From: Eleginops maclovinus
Lineage: Eukaryota > Chordata > Actinopteri > Perciformes > Eleginopidae
NCBI RefSeq assembly: GCF_036324505.1
Contig: NC_086365.1
Coordinates: 5,390,655 to 5,454,654, forward strand
DNA length: 64,000 nt
Reading direction: 5' to 3'
The translations under genes and the position numbers were made by a program. Of the stretch, positions 29,833-42,862 are shown piece by piece (positions within the stretch are counted from its first letter, which is position 1; each line of letters opens with the position of its first letter). Under the pieces are notes generated by a model that saw nothing but the letters and a program-made list of their open reading frames with translations, had not been told where the DNA came from and searched no databases.

Positions 29833-30979
29833 TGAGCATGCTGCTGATGTGTATTCATGATGCACCGTCATGTCTCTTTTAATGTTGCTATACACATGTG
29901 TCACGCAACTGGCTACTGGCTGAGGAGACCGGTGGAAGGGAAAGGAAAGACGATGAAAGTGTTTAGGCCTTCACCGAGGAATGTGTGTGTATACCCAAAA
30001 GTAAACATCTAATTTCAAAACTATAGGCATTCATCTGATGCTGACACTTCCTAAGTTCTTTCTAAAGGCTCTGAACAAGAATTTGGAACATGGCTTCAGG
30101 AATTAGCCACTAGGCGGTTTACATTGCTAATGAAAAGGATGTTGTTCCTCTAATTTTGCTGTAAACATTCAGTCCTGCTTCCTGTTAAACAACATGACAT
30201 GTGTCCTACAGATACACCCTTTAAATCATTCAAATATTCTGCAGTCATGAATGCTATTACAACTTCAATAATATATGCATGTCCCAAAATGCTACGTTCA
30301 AAACAAAGGCATCATTGATTAAATTGTTTATGCTTACATGGCTATAATGACTTGATTTTTGGAATATTGTCTTATTATAATTAATAGGGGAGTGTTAGCG
30401 TGGATATAAACACTGTGACTTAATTGGTACTAAAGGTCTGTGCTGTAACAATGACAAACAGCCCCATTGAGACTGTAAACAAGCACTCACAATTAATGAA
30501 TAATGATTAAAACAGCAAAACATAAAAAAGGAAATGTGGCCAAAGCTACAACAAAAAATACCTTTACAGTTGATGTGTGTATCACCATTAATATCATTAG
30601 CAGGTATTTTAGAAGAAGTAGCCCTCTGTGCATTTTACGGCCTTAATGACAGGAAAAACATTTGCCAAAAAAGTGAGGGGACCCAAAAGTTGGAGATTGT
30701 GGGAAGAAAACGGTCCAAAGTCAAAAGATACTAAACATGGTCACAAAACACAGCTTAATTTAAAAAGATATCAGGATTGGACTTCAAAGCTAGAGTCCAA
30801 CCATGAAACTCCCTCTCATGCATAAGATCCCTCCGGTGCCTTCCAGTGCAGCCGCTGTCCTCACCACATAATGACATTAGCATTTCTAGCCCTCTTCTCT
30901 CCACATCTTATCTACTTCAAAAGCAGCGCTTCATTAACTGCTGCCATCTATCAGAGAGCAGGGAGCCGACCCGGCAGGA

Positions 30980-30989
30980 ATGTGTGTGT

Positions 30990-31047
<58 letters not shown>
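30980..31047. repeat. (TG)n microsatellite
   Basis: TG run with one TCTG interruption. Confidence 0.95.
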
Positions 31048-31048
<1 letters not shown>

Positions 31049-31533
31049 TCCCCACAACAATTACAGTGCTGTGTAGGGTCACAGACTTGTAGATTAGTGT
31101 GACAGTCTGGACGTCACACCTCTCCCTCCGCCCGTCCTCCGGCAGCCTCTGCGTCTCCTTCTCTCAGTATCAACATGTTTCCTCATTCAGGACCGAACAT
31201 GACATGGCCAGAACAGGAAGGGTGCAAAATCTACTTATGTTGAAGCAAACAAAAGGGGGAACGTCATAATAGAATTAAATTAACCAGAAATTCCTGGAAA
31301 AACTCTCCTAGGAGGCTAATGGGTTTAACAAATGACCAGCATGAATGACGTGTTTGGTTATATAATTATGCAACAGTGATTACAACTTGCTAACGTGTTT
31401 TAAAACCACTGAATGAATCAAGAGATGTTTTAACAGTCAAAATAAGAAGAATCAAGAATGAATCTAGATTTGAAAATCAAGAAGTTTGAACAAAAACAAA
31501 ACGACAGTCCCATGTGGCACTACACAGTTTTTT

Positions 31534-31705
31534 AACTGGCCCATCCTAGTGTTAGGAGCAGTGGGCTGCCATTATGCACGGCACCCCAGTACTAGTGTAG
31601 GGAGCGGTGCCTTGCTCAGGGACACCTCGGTAGCACTTGTTCTTTTCGGGGACTTGAACCAGTGACCTTCTGCTTCCCAAGTAACGGCTCTATGGACTTG
31701 GCCAC
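31534..31705 (-). mobile_element. diverged or partial relative of the SINE
   Basis: The minus strand has the B box ggttcaagtcc (31650-31660) and the ccttgctcagg, cagtgggc and cctagtgttagg blocks of the SINE body, with substitutions and no conserved 3' tail. It is an older or different subfamily. Confidence 0.65.
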
Positions 31706-32466
31706 CACCACCACCACCTTATATGTCATGCACCATGACTATAATGTTCACTTCATACATAAGATAATCTGTGTCATAATTAAACATCTCTATTCAAATC
31801 CACTTTGTCCAGCCTTTAAATACCAGAAAAACATGGGAGAAATACACAGAACTAGCTAAACAGCAGCCAAAACTGCCTGAATCGAACTCATCTTATTGCC
31901 ATGTTCATGCCAGGCTCATATTTAAAAAGTACCAAAATTCCAAGGAGGACTCTGGCTCAAAGTTCTGCTAACCAAAACTAAATATCTAAAATTCAAACCG
32001 CCAAATCCTTTTCAAATCATTATCCATTTTGTGAAGCCACTGTGATTAAGGCTCTCCTCTTATATCAGCGAGTTTGCACATTAAATAATCCCTACCTGGA
32101 GGTCAAAGCTTAGTCACATTTCATTCACCGCTACATCACTCCCTTCCCTTGGACTTCACCATTTCATTTCCCCCTCTGACAGAGGCCGTGACCTGGACAA
32201 TACCAATAAATCTCCGGCTGTAAGAGGGAGCAGTTCTCAGAAGAGCTGTGGATTCCCCGAATTCCCCATTTGCCACCCTCACACAACCAGCGCCGAGGGG
32301 TAGAAGGTGCTCCCGCACGGGGAGAACAGATGCAGTGTGGCGTGAGTGAGAGAGACAGAGAGGGGAGTTTGTTTGATAATGTAAAGAAAGGTAGGAAGCA
32401 GCGGAATGAGAAAACGATAAATAGCGACAGTAGGGAGGCTGGATCGTCCGTCTCTGGAGAGGAGTG

Positions 32467-32498
32467 GAGGGAGGGAGGGAGGGAGGGAGGGAGGGAGA
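32467..32498. repeat. (GGGA)n tetranucleotide repeat
   Basis: About eight GGGA units inside a purine-rich stretch (32300-32670). Confidence 0.93.
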
Positions 32499-32668
32499 TT
32501 GTGGAGTGGAGTGAAGTGAGTGATGAAGGGAGAGCCGGGAAGATATATTGAAAGAGAAAGGGCACCAGATGGAGAGAGTGAAAGAAGAAGAGATTTGAGA
32601 CGAAAAACAAAGATTTAGATTGAGGGAGGAACAAAGCGAGACAGAGGATTAGAGTGCAATAGAGAGAG

Positions 32669-32671
<3 letters not shown>

Positions 32672-32739
<68 letters not shown>
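32672..32739. repeat. (GT)n microsatellite
   Basis: GT run after a short GA run. Confidence 0.95.
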
Positions 32740-32741
<2 letters not shown>

Positions 32742-32845
32742 CCTTGTGTGTTTTGGCGAGTACAGAGGTCTTAGTTTCTTGGCAGGATGCTGCAGCAGAG
32801 CTTGGCCCGGACCCTAATGGAGATGTAAGAAGGCTAGGAGTTTGA

Positions 32846-33015
<170 letters not shown>

Positions 33016-33594
33016 TCCTCCCCCCTCGATCACTATGGCTCCAGACAAACTCAATGCACCGACGCCACTGCTGAACCCAAAGTTAAGCGAAAGATTTACT
33101 GAACCACTCGAGCCGCACATAAAGGTCCATCTATAAAAGAGGGGTTTGGGCTTTTGTGTTCTCAGAGAAGAGCATGCAAGTGTTCAGGTTAAAATAAAAG
33201 ATGCTTAATCAAACGTGACAAAGAAAAGCATCAACTCGTGTTGTTTCAGTGACTCGAACAAGATCATTTTTGTCATGCTTCGACAAGGGACACTTGCTAT
33301 TAGTTGTTTATTGCCAATAAATCAGAAAATGCTTTCAGAATACACATATATATCCATTGCCTGCACCCCTAATGAGACTCAGACATATAGTGTCAAATTA
33401 AAACAATCCATCAAACTGAATTCAATACCATTTGTGATACACAGATGCTCTTGGGTTGTGTGTGTACGCCTCCTAATCCATCCCTAATATGACTTGCATT
33501 CTGCACACTTAACCTTTGACCCACGTTAGGTGTCCTGCACCACGTGTAGCTCGGTGATTCCCCCATCAGCTCTCGCCCTAACTGCTCTCCAAAC

Positions 33595-33634
<40 letters not shown>

Positions 33635-33805
33635 TTATGTGAGGACAGTGGTGACGTCACAAGCTTAGACTCACCAAAACACACAGGCAAAGATGCTGCC
33701 TGCTAGGCTGGATCATAGTCATTTGATTGACAGTTTCTGGAGTGAAACACTGAGAACAATTAGGGTTTTGCAGGTTTCTTTTTCATTCTTTTAGTCCCTC
33801 CTCCA

Positions 33806-33940
<135 letters not shown>

Positions 33941-35157
33941 TGAACTGCAAAGATAGACTCCATCACAAGCAGGGGAAGACTTCAAGGAATAACGTTGGGA
34001 GGACCGCCTGTGAGAATGCCAATTAAAACAGAAGTGTGTGTGTGTCTCCTCTGGGAGTTACTCCACTTAAATGTTGTTAGTTTGCCAAGGAGGAGGGAGG
34101 TAAACTACCCCCCACACACACACACAAAAACATAATGCTTTCCCCTGAACATTATTAGGTGAGTGTGAGAGTGAGCAGGGATCGCCTCTATCTGTTTCAA
34201 CAGTGACTCCTATAGTGTATCAGCTTTCAATCACTCCATCACATTCAGGGTGTGTCATACACAACACACACACCTAACCTAATTTCCTCTGATAGACAAC
34301 ATGCTGGCATTATAAACTCCTCTTCACTGTTAATATTGGTCTGTATCAGCAAAAATTAACCCTCCAAAACTGCCAGGAGGCTACTGTGAGCTATATTACA
34401 AATCCCATGAACACAATGAAGTATTAAACTTCAAAAATAACGTAAATATCTTCTCTTATTATAACATTCACATGTTGTCCTGTCCTGAGGATATTTCCTT
34501 AGTTTCGATGTATCAATAGATTTTACTCTTATGGGGTTTTTTCATTTTGCCCATTTTCAAACAGTGATGAACAGCATACAGCGGATTTAAACATTTTAAA
34601 CTTTATATCCAACTTTTTATATATTGTGATTCTGTGCATCTCCATAAACACCTTCAGAAATCTTCAAGGAACATGCGTAAAGTAACAAAGCACGTATATG
34701 AAATGCGATGTGGACAGGAATCAGTGCATCTCTAGTACATTTACGGAACAGAAATGTAAGCAGCACAGAAATGCCATGGATACCAGAGCTGCTTAAAAAA
34801 TGACGTAACTCATCAGGTCTTATTGAAGATAATTACATACCAGTAGCTTTTGGAAAAATGGACTCATTTTCATTCTATTTTGCAAACTTTTACTCTATGT
34901 TTTCTTACAACTTTCACAATGAAATTTCACTAATGACTCAAAACACAGCAATTGTTAGAGTTGCAATGCATTCTGGTCTATTAGAGCTACTGTTTATGAA
35001 TAAATAAGTCTCTAGCTCTTCTTAGAGAAGGATTGTTGGAATATAAACACTCTAGGAAGGAAACTCTCCCTTTTTTTAACCACAGTTATAGCTGCAAAAT
35101 ACATCCCAGGGTAAGTATTTGCCACAAAGAAGCAAAACAGACCCAGCTAACAGCTGG

Positions 35158-35167
35158 GTGTGTGTGT

Positions 35168-35264
<97 letters not shown>

Positions 35265-35267
35265 TGT

Positions 35268-35336
<69 letters not shown>
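35158..35336. repeat. (TG)n microsatellite with TATG, TTTG and TCTG interruptions
   Basis: About 180 bp of imperfect TG; the interruptions suggest an older array than the perfect ones nearby. Confidence 0.96.
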
Positions 35337-35337
<1 letters not shown>

Positions 35338-35513
35338 CAAAGAACAGAGACCTGCAAACACACAGTCGACATGTTTAGTGCATGTCGTCCACAGAGACTA
35401 TGACCCATTAAACACAATGAGATCACGCCGTATTGATTCTGCACCGTGCACCACACCACAGGACTGTACCGCCGGAGGATCGTCTTCTCTACATCCTGTA
35501 CTTATGCATGTGC

Positions 35514-35517
35514 GCGT

Positions 35518-35614
<97 letters not shown>

Positions 35615-35625
35615 TGTGTGTGTGT
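35514..35625. repeat. (TG)n microsatellite
   Basis: TG run with short imperfect ends. Confidence 0.95.
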
Positions 35626-38524
35626 ACAGTATGTGTGTGTTCATGTTCATGTCCCAGTTGGTGGTTTAGTCCAATTTTTCAGCGAGGACGGCAAACCTCA
35701 TGACTTAGGAATGCTGTGAATGGCTCAGAGGCCTTAAGATGGGAAACTATGCATTGATTCCCGGAGATCATTCCCATAACGTTAGCCTGCACACACTCCT
35801 CCGCTCTGACCTCTCTGTTGACTCACTCATCCCCAAAAGGACAAAAAAACTCTCCATCAGGAGCTGCGTCACACAACTGGACACTCACAGACACAAACAG
35901 ATGTGTGTGCAGCCCACCCGGTGTTTTACAGACATCTCCTTACGTCTGTTCTTGTCCCAATGAAAGCCAAGTGTGTAACACAGAAGACATAACTCACTGC
36001 CAATAAAACAACGCCAAACCTACTGGGGTATTCCCACCCATAATGCTTCTCTCTGGTCTTGTACTGCTTTGTGCTTTAACTAAAAGCTGCATTTTCCAAA
36101 ATCTTTGTTGTGTCATTCTGTAATCGCCTCGAAGAGCTTTAAAAATGCAGTGTTCTGTACAATCCCTGTCCTTGAATACATTTAATTAAATCCTAATTTG
36201 CAAACCAAACACAATGTGACAATGTTTACAGGTTTGGGATGTAGGAGACGAGATACAGTAACCCATATAAAGTGTATATTTCTGTTAAATCCCTTTTATC
36301 AACACAAATTAATGGCGTGAAGGACAAGCAAACATCATCTGACAATCTATTTAGGAGTGGAACTCCAGACCACATTTAATCACGTTTGAGTGTGTTTAAC
36401 TGATGCTGGCAGTACAGTGAAAGTCAGGGTAAAGTTATGACACATTCCTGAGAGGAAACATGAATGAATAATGTTTTGGCAATACATCCTGGGATATTAA
36501 ACTCAGAAATGCAGTATGGGTTGGGGACACATGGCAAGCCTACTTCTCTTTTCATAAAATATTACAAGGGAAGCAACAAAAAGTGGGATCAGTGTGCAAC
36601 TGGCTACAATGAGTCCTTCTCACCTTAACAATTATTATCTCAGAGAGGAATTGATATGCTGAAATAAGAAGAGAATCACACGGACATAACTGTACGAGGG
36701 TAAATATTGTAAACATGAGCCGTGGCAACCCGCGGAGACAATAAACCACATGCAGACCACTTGTTGCAGCAGGCGGTGCAGCTTCTCGATACTTTGAGAA
36801 GCTGCAGCAATTATCAGCTCATCAGTCTCTGCTGCTGCACTTCTATCTGGCTCTGGATTTTTCGTGCTCTTGCAACTTTGCAGAGCAAATGTCACTGCAT
36901 ACTGAGCTGACTTTCCATTTATTTATACAAGTAAGGTTTAAACAACAAAGACTTCAGAGTGTGCAGATCGCAGCCAAGGCTGTTTTCTTAAATGGAGAAT
37001 AGCGTGTGTATCTGCCTTGTGACACAGACACACTCAGAAGACAACTTCCAGCAAAATTTATGAAAATCAGGCTAATCGTTTTCATAACCCTGCTGACAAA
37101 CCGAACCAACCACATATCCTCCTTGGCAGAGGTTGAAATGATGTCTTTATTTTAAACTAATACAGTTCTTGTCCGTAAGTCCACAGACCACAGCGTATGA
37201 CCCCCTAGCTTAGAAAAAGAGTGGTCGGCATCCTCCCTGGCAGCATGCGACCTCCACCCGGTTATGAGACGCTCTACCCGGGGGCCCTGAGGCGATACTC
37301 CACCCAGACACCCCCACCTTTGATCTCCTAATCACCTGGTTCAGCCTGGGCCTCAGCAGAGACAGGGAGAGGCTGCAGGGGTGGGAGGAGGGACCATAAT
37401 AACCTCAGCAGTTGTTCTCGCGGCTAGATCCAGGCCTTTGTGGGTTAGGGTTCGGAAAGAAAAGGAAGCAGGAAATATTCCTGGGAAAATTCTTAATGTT
37501 TATTATGATTAGTGAACAGCACCAGGCAGTCACATCACAAGATACTAAAATAATACTGGGGAATTAACATGGTATTTTCATAGCAAGGCTAGCAAACATG
37601 TTGCCACCTGTTACAAACAAACATTCCCTCACTCTCCTCTATCCCTGTTCTTAATACACAAATCCACATCCATGTGTGTCCATTGTTTGCCTTCTGGCAC
37701 AAAGAAGCATGTGGATGCACAGCTGATTTGCAGCTAACTCAGACATCCTGCATGCCAGGCTTCCAAGCATCATGAGAACAGACACAGTGCTTTACAAACA
37801 CCACGGAAATGTGTATAAATGATCAATTCACTAATGCTATTACAGAAGAAAAATACCTTTGCCACCATGACAGTGCTGATAAATACAAAGAGAGGAAGGT
37901 ATGGTGGCTTTTAGAAAGCCTGGCACATAAAAGCTCCACAGAAATGATGCATGAAGACATTCTACAGTGGTTACAAGAGCAACATCATCCCAGCTTTTGC
38001 CCGTCATGTTCAACAAATCCACATTTTGACAGCTGTCAGGAGGCTGAAGGTACTGACTGTTCTTTTTGTGCTCAGCCAGTAGTGACTCCCACAACAAGCA
38101 GACCAACACCAGCACCCTGAGACCTTTGATGCATTCTGTCACAGATACAGTATGGGCTCTAAGTGTACTATGCCTGAAGCAATTCTAAGGGCCTTAAAGT
38201 GCACTTTGCCTCACACAACTCTCTTAACTTTGCATCACAAGACTTAATTTCGTTTATTTCCTCTACTGCAGCAGGGTCCACAAAGCTCTAAAAACCCACA
38301 TTTTAGGGATCCAATGTGGAAAAGACAGTACTGAATATATATGTTACACTCCATACTGCAGCTGGGAGGATAGTGTTCCTAGGCTCATTTAAAGTGCATT
38401 GACCCATGATGAAGCTAATGCCTAATTTTGCAGCATGGGAACACCCCCAGGAATCCCCTGCAGCACCCCGGGGCTCCCTGAACACTTTAGCGGTCATGAG
38501 AAGGAGATGAAAGCAGCTTCTTAC

Positions 38525-38655
38525 CTCAGTAGGTTGGGCAGAGGGATGGAGCCTGAACCTGACCCCAGAATCCCCTTCTTCCCACTCAACAATTTCTCCA
38601 CCACGGCGACATTCCCGGTCCGGGCGGCTTCCAGCAGCTCCTGCTCCTTCCCCAT
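38525..38655 (-). CDS. anks1b: anks1b first coding exon
   Basis: The start codon is 38655-38653, with purine at -3 and G at +4. The exon encodes 43 residues, [20 protein letters not shown] then [20 protein letters not shown] and NLL, and ends two bases into a Ser codon before donor GTAAGA. This matches the N-terminus of ANKS1B/AIDA-1 (human begins [20 protein letters not shown]) with only conservative changes. ANKS1B is a post-synaptic scaffold with ankyrin repeats, two SAM domains and a PTB domain; this exon gives the first half of the first ankyrin repeat. All later exons are left of the window. bltp3b lies directly upstream on the same strand. Confidence 0.93.
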
Positions 38656-39230
38656 CCCGGACACAAGTTTACAACGACGGGGTGATGAAATCCAACAAAC
38701 CTCCCATATATCCCAAGTGCCTCCTCCTCTCCGACCCGTATTCCCTCACTGTCTGGAGTGGGAAAGCATCTGAAAGGACTCCTCTCGCTGCATGCTACTG
38801 CTGCACGGTGAAATAGGTGTTATTGATGCCGCAGAGCAGGCTTGACGTGCACTTATCCCCTGGTGCCTTTTAACCTCAGTCCATTCACAAGCACTGCTCC
38901 GTAATCTCCTCTCGTGCACGGCTCCTGTGTGTAACCTCAGTGCAAACAAGCGCAGCAGGGAGAACCGCGAGCTCCAAAGCAAACGCGAAGTGAAAAGTAA
39001 AGAGTAAACCTGTTTTTAAAAAAGAAAGAAAACTCCTTCCATGTCCGAGCAGAGGCTCCTGTCCGGTCTGAAGCTCCAGCTGACACCTGGTGGGAGGTGA
39101 AACCCTGTACGCCTCCACAAGAAAGCTCTCCGTTCCAGCTGTAGTCTCCACCTCTCTCCCCTGAACCTACCGCACTGGCCGGTGCCTTTCTGAGACACAG
39201 GTGTCAAGTTAGCCCTGATTACTTATTGCG
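38656..39230 (-). promoter_or_regulatory. anks1b 5' UTR and probable promoter region
   Basis: About 570 nt upstream of the anks1b start are richer in GC than the flanking intron and free of repeats, unlike the SINE-bearing DNA beyond 39.4 kb. A TATA-like GGTTAAAAGGC lies near 38862-38872 on the minus strand. No transcription start can be fixed from sequence. Confidence 0.4.
38746..38769 (-). other. short upstream ORF in the anks1b leader
   Basis: ATG to TGA, seven codons (MLSHSRQ), ending 90 nt before the anks1b start. It is in the probable 5' UTR and could lower translation of the main frame, but whether the transcript includes it depends on the unknown start site. Confidence 0.4.
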
Positions 39231-39457
39231 CACTTCCTGTTGTAGCTTTCACAATAAAACTCATAATGTTATAAACTTTGCCAACCGACCTCTGGCATGA
39301 AAAAACATTTCATTTGTATTTTATATATCTTGTTTTATTTGATATTTTGATATTTTGTCTTAATTTTATATTATATGAAAGTTTGTTGATGGTTGCAATT
39401 CAAAAACACATCAGTTAGCTCGTTAATGCTAATAATATAGCTAATTAAATGTATCGA

Positions 39458-39769
39458 ATCGGAGGATGAAACCCTCTTTATTAGTCACATACATGCCCAC
39501 AACAGAGCACACACAGTGAAATTGGCCCTCTGCATTTAACCCATCCTAGTACTAGGAGCAGTGGGCAGCTATTGTGCAGCGCCCGGGGAGCAATGGGGAA
39601 GGGGGATTGGAGGTGTCTGGTGCCTTGCTCAAGGGCACCACAGCAGGGCCTAGGAGGTGAACTGGGACCTCTCCAAGTAGCAGTCCACTTTCCATATTTC
39701 AAGTCTGTTCGGGGACTTGAACCAGCGACCCTACGATTCCCAGTCTAAGCCCCTACTGACTGAGCCACA
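39458..39769 (-). mobile_element. tRNA-derived SINE, second copy
   Basis: The reverse complement matches the SINE at 5441-5783 along its length, from the A box (near 39750-39766) and B box (near 39714-39724) to the aataaagagggtttcatcctcc tail at 39460-39481. It is intergenic, just upstream of the anks1b promoter region. Confidence 0.85.
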
Positions 39770-39783
39770 AAAATGAAAGACAT

Positions 39784-40815
39784 TAAGAGCATTTAGAAAC
39801 AGTGCAGCAGAAACACATTATACAATGGCATTCATCAATGGCTATCCTAAAAAGTAAAAGGATAGGTAACTTCATAATATAACATCATAATGATATTGTG
39901 ATGGAAACTTCTGAAGGAATGGAGACGAAACTCAGAGAGACACAGTGGAGCTGGAACTTTGATGGCAAACACTGAAGGTTTATTAGAGATTTGTTGCACC
40001 ATGAGTTGAGCACCAATTCTGAAGAACTCTACTACAATACGAGTTTTTAATCAGTTCAGAGTGTATAAGGGAGATTACAGCAACCCCAAGGCCGAAAGAT
40101 GTATGCCTTGGGAACGCAGACAGAGGACAGAGAAAATGATGAGCTGTGTCAAAGTTTAACTATACCTAAGCCAAACGTTCCCGCAGTTATGATATAATAA
40201 TATCATTTATAATAAACTACTAGCAAATTATTATACTGTCACCATAAAATATTTGTATTCTCTTAAAGACTTCTTAAATTGCATCCCACGCTAGCAAGTT
40301 GACATAAGGTAAGTTTAGAGAAGGCTAACAGTGCTGTGAAACGCCACCATTTCAACACCTTTTTCTGTTAAACACCCATTTTTGCACCTCATTTAGTTAT
40401 CAGGTTAGAAACAGCCAGGGTTTACTGTTTATTTCTTCCAAAATCACTTGAAACAGTAATGCTCTACTAATACCGGTTATACTACACATTAAGACAAATG
40501 ACTTTATGCACAGTTTTGGAGTAAAGAGGCAAAATGTGCTGCTTTTGGGCCATTGGACAAAAAAAATAATATTTGATGTTAGAAAATCGAACTTGCTGCA
40601 GATTTGCGAAGTGTGATTAAACAAAGATGAATTTGGAAATATGATATAATCAAGCAAAGAAAAAACACAATGTGATGAAAGGAAACATTCAAGATACTGT
40701 TATTTCATATGTATAGTATACCTGTTGTGTTTATTTTATTATCTTTGCTTTTTAATGAATGATGAATGCCATTGTATAATGTGTTTCTGCTGCACTATTT
40801 CTAAATACTTTTAAT
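39784..40815. repeat. inverted repeat pair about 0.9 kb apart
   Basis: 39784-39850 and the complement of 40740-40815 share catttagaaacagtgcagca and the following cattatacaatggcattcat with few changes. They could be ends of a non-autonomous DNA transposon or two retroposon fragments in opposite orientation. The SINE abuts the left arm. Confidence 0.55.
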
Positions 40816-40819
40816 GTAT

Positions 40820-40885
40820 TTCCTTTTTGTAAAGCACTTTGAATTGCCTTTTGTTGAAAGGTGCTATATTACGTGCCTTTCCTTA
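40820..40885 (+). repeat. retroposon 3' tail, intergenic
   Basis: gtaaagcactttgaattgcc and gaaaggtgctatatta form a common fish retroposon end, directly beyond the right arm of the inverted repeat pair. Confidence 0.45.
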
Positions 40886-41919
40886 AAGCCCTGCATAATG
40901 GTTGTATTTCCCCCAAAATATGTATCAAATCTCAAAACAGCTTAAACCTGGATGTCCTTGAACTTATTGTGCTCACATTGCCTGATTAGAAGCCAATTTA
41001 AAATCAACAACATTTCTGAGATAAACAACGATATTATGTTGCAAAACTAAATATGTGTTTTCTATCTGAGCCTTGGTCCTTGATACTCCTTGTGCAAATC
41101 TAAACTTTTATTTTGAAATCTACACCAGCCACTTCCGCTGATTTACAGTACAGTCTGGGCGTGGATGATGGAGATGCCACAACACGAACAGGAGGCGATG
41201 CCTTTGTTAGTCTCTTTAGAAAGTCACACTGAAATCCCCCAGCTGTGCTTATTGTGGACATTTTTCAGACTTATTGTGTCAAACACGGACATGCGCAGTT
41301 GCTCTCCATGCTGGAGGTGTGTTCCCTGCTGCAGGATTTAGAAACAGGTGTGTTACTAAAATAGCCTCCCTGTCAGGTCAGAGCAGGCTTGAATAAAAGC
41401 AGAATATAGATTTCTTTTTTTTATTTTCTGAACGTGCTCTGATCTGTCTACTGACAGTCTGAGAAACATCAACAGCCCCTCCTCTCCATTGCGGCCCCAT
41501 GCCGCAATTGCATGCTGGGACATGCCTGATGGCTTCAACATGCTGCTTAATTGGAATTCAGAGGTAAGTGCTGCCCTCAAGTACTCTACCTAAAGCTGCT
41601 ATGCCCTCCGCCTGAACTCGAAAACGTGTTGCAACTGATTCAAAAATGATGCTGCAGAAAACCATTATTTTCAGTTTTGGGTAAGATTTGATTATTCCTT
41701 TAGAGTATGATATGTGAAAAATCAGTAAAACCTGTCCCCAGTCAGTCATTTGCGTTTGCTTGAGAAATAAATTCAACAACTAACTGATTGGTTGCTGCAT
41801 TTTCCTTTTTGTAAACCTACCCATTTATCAACTTTTTGTTTCACTAAAAGTTATTTTTACAAGAGTTTTGATTTTAAAATATGACTGTTATGTTGAGAAA
41901 ATCAAGGAGCAGTAATGTA

Positions 41920-42290
41920 CTTGAGTATCATTTTTAGATACTTGTACTTTACTTGGGAGTTTCAATTTTCTGTTGCACTTTTACTGCTATACATTTATTT
42001 GACACTTTAAAACACGTTTCTACATAAATATGCGTGTTTATATGATATATATATATTTACTACTAATTTACTAAGTAGTTAAACTTGTATATGTATTTTG
42101 TAATGATGAAAACTGAAAATATAATGTTGTGTAATGATTTATTTTATGCATTCTGCACAATGAGTACTTTTAATTTTGATACTTAGCTACATTTAGCTGA
42201 TTATACTTCTGCACTTTTATTTAAGTAACATTTTCAATTTTGACTTGTAATGCAGTATTTTAAGACTGTTAAGTAGAGAATCTCAGTACG
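41920..42290. repeat. diverged fish interspersed repeat, intergenic
   Basis: Repeated acttgagtatc, acttttatttaagtaaca and gcagtattttaagact motifs resemble the same repeat class in the opposite orientation. Confidence 0.5.
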
Positions 42291-42573
42291 TTTAACTCCA
42301 CTGTCAATAACAACTTGGATTAAAATGCCCACACATAAATAAAATCCTCACATTTGAGAAGCTGGAAAGTATTCAAGGCCCTGCTGAAGTTTTTGCTTAG
42401 AACTGAAGCGCCTAAATGGAATCCAGCCATCATTTATTTCACCTTTTTATTACTCCGTCAGAGATATAAAACAGAAAGCAAAGATTGAAACAGAGAACAG
42501 TGAGCCAACACACAACCTGATGACTCTCTCTTTCATCATATGCAACGCAATCCAGCTGCACGTAAGCCACCAA

Positions 42574-42574
<1 letters not shown>

Positions 42575-42654
<80 letters not shown>
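42575..42654. repeat. (CA)n microsatellite, about 40 units
   Basis: Intergenic CA run; a compound TC/TCTG/CA repeat follows at 42785-42860. Confidence 0.96.
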
Positions 42655-42658
<4 letters not shown>

Positions 42659-42819
42659 ATAAATGAAAGTGTACATGCTTTGCTTACATAACCAGTGCTG
42701 CCCTGTGACATAGCCGTCATCACAGAAACATTAAGCTACAGTATGTAAACAGGCGTTCGTGTGAATAGCAGCAGAGCAGAACTTTATCTCTCTCTCTCTG
42801 TCTGTCTGTCTGTCTGTCT

Positions 42820-42862
<43 letters not shown>

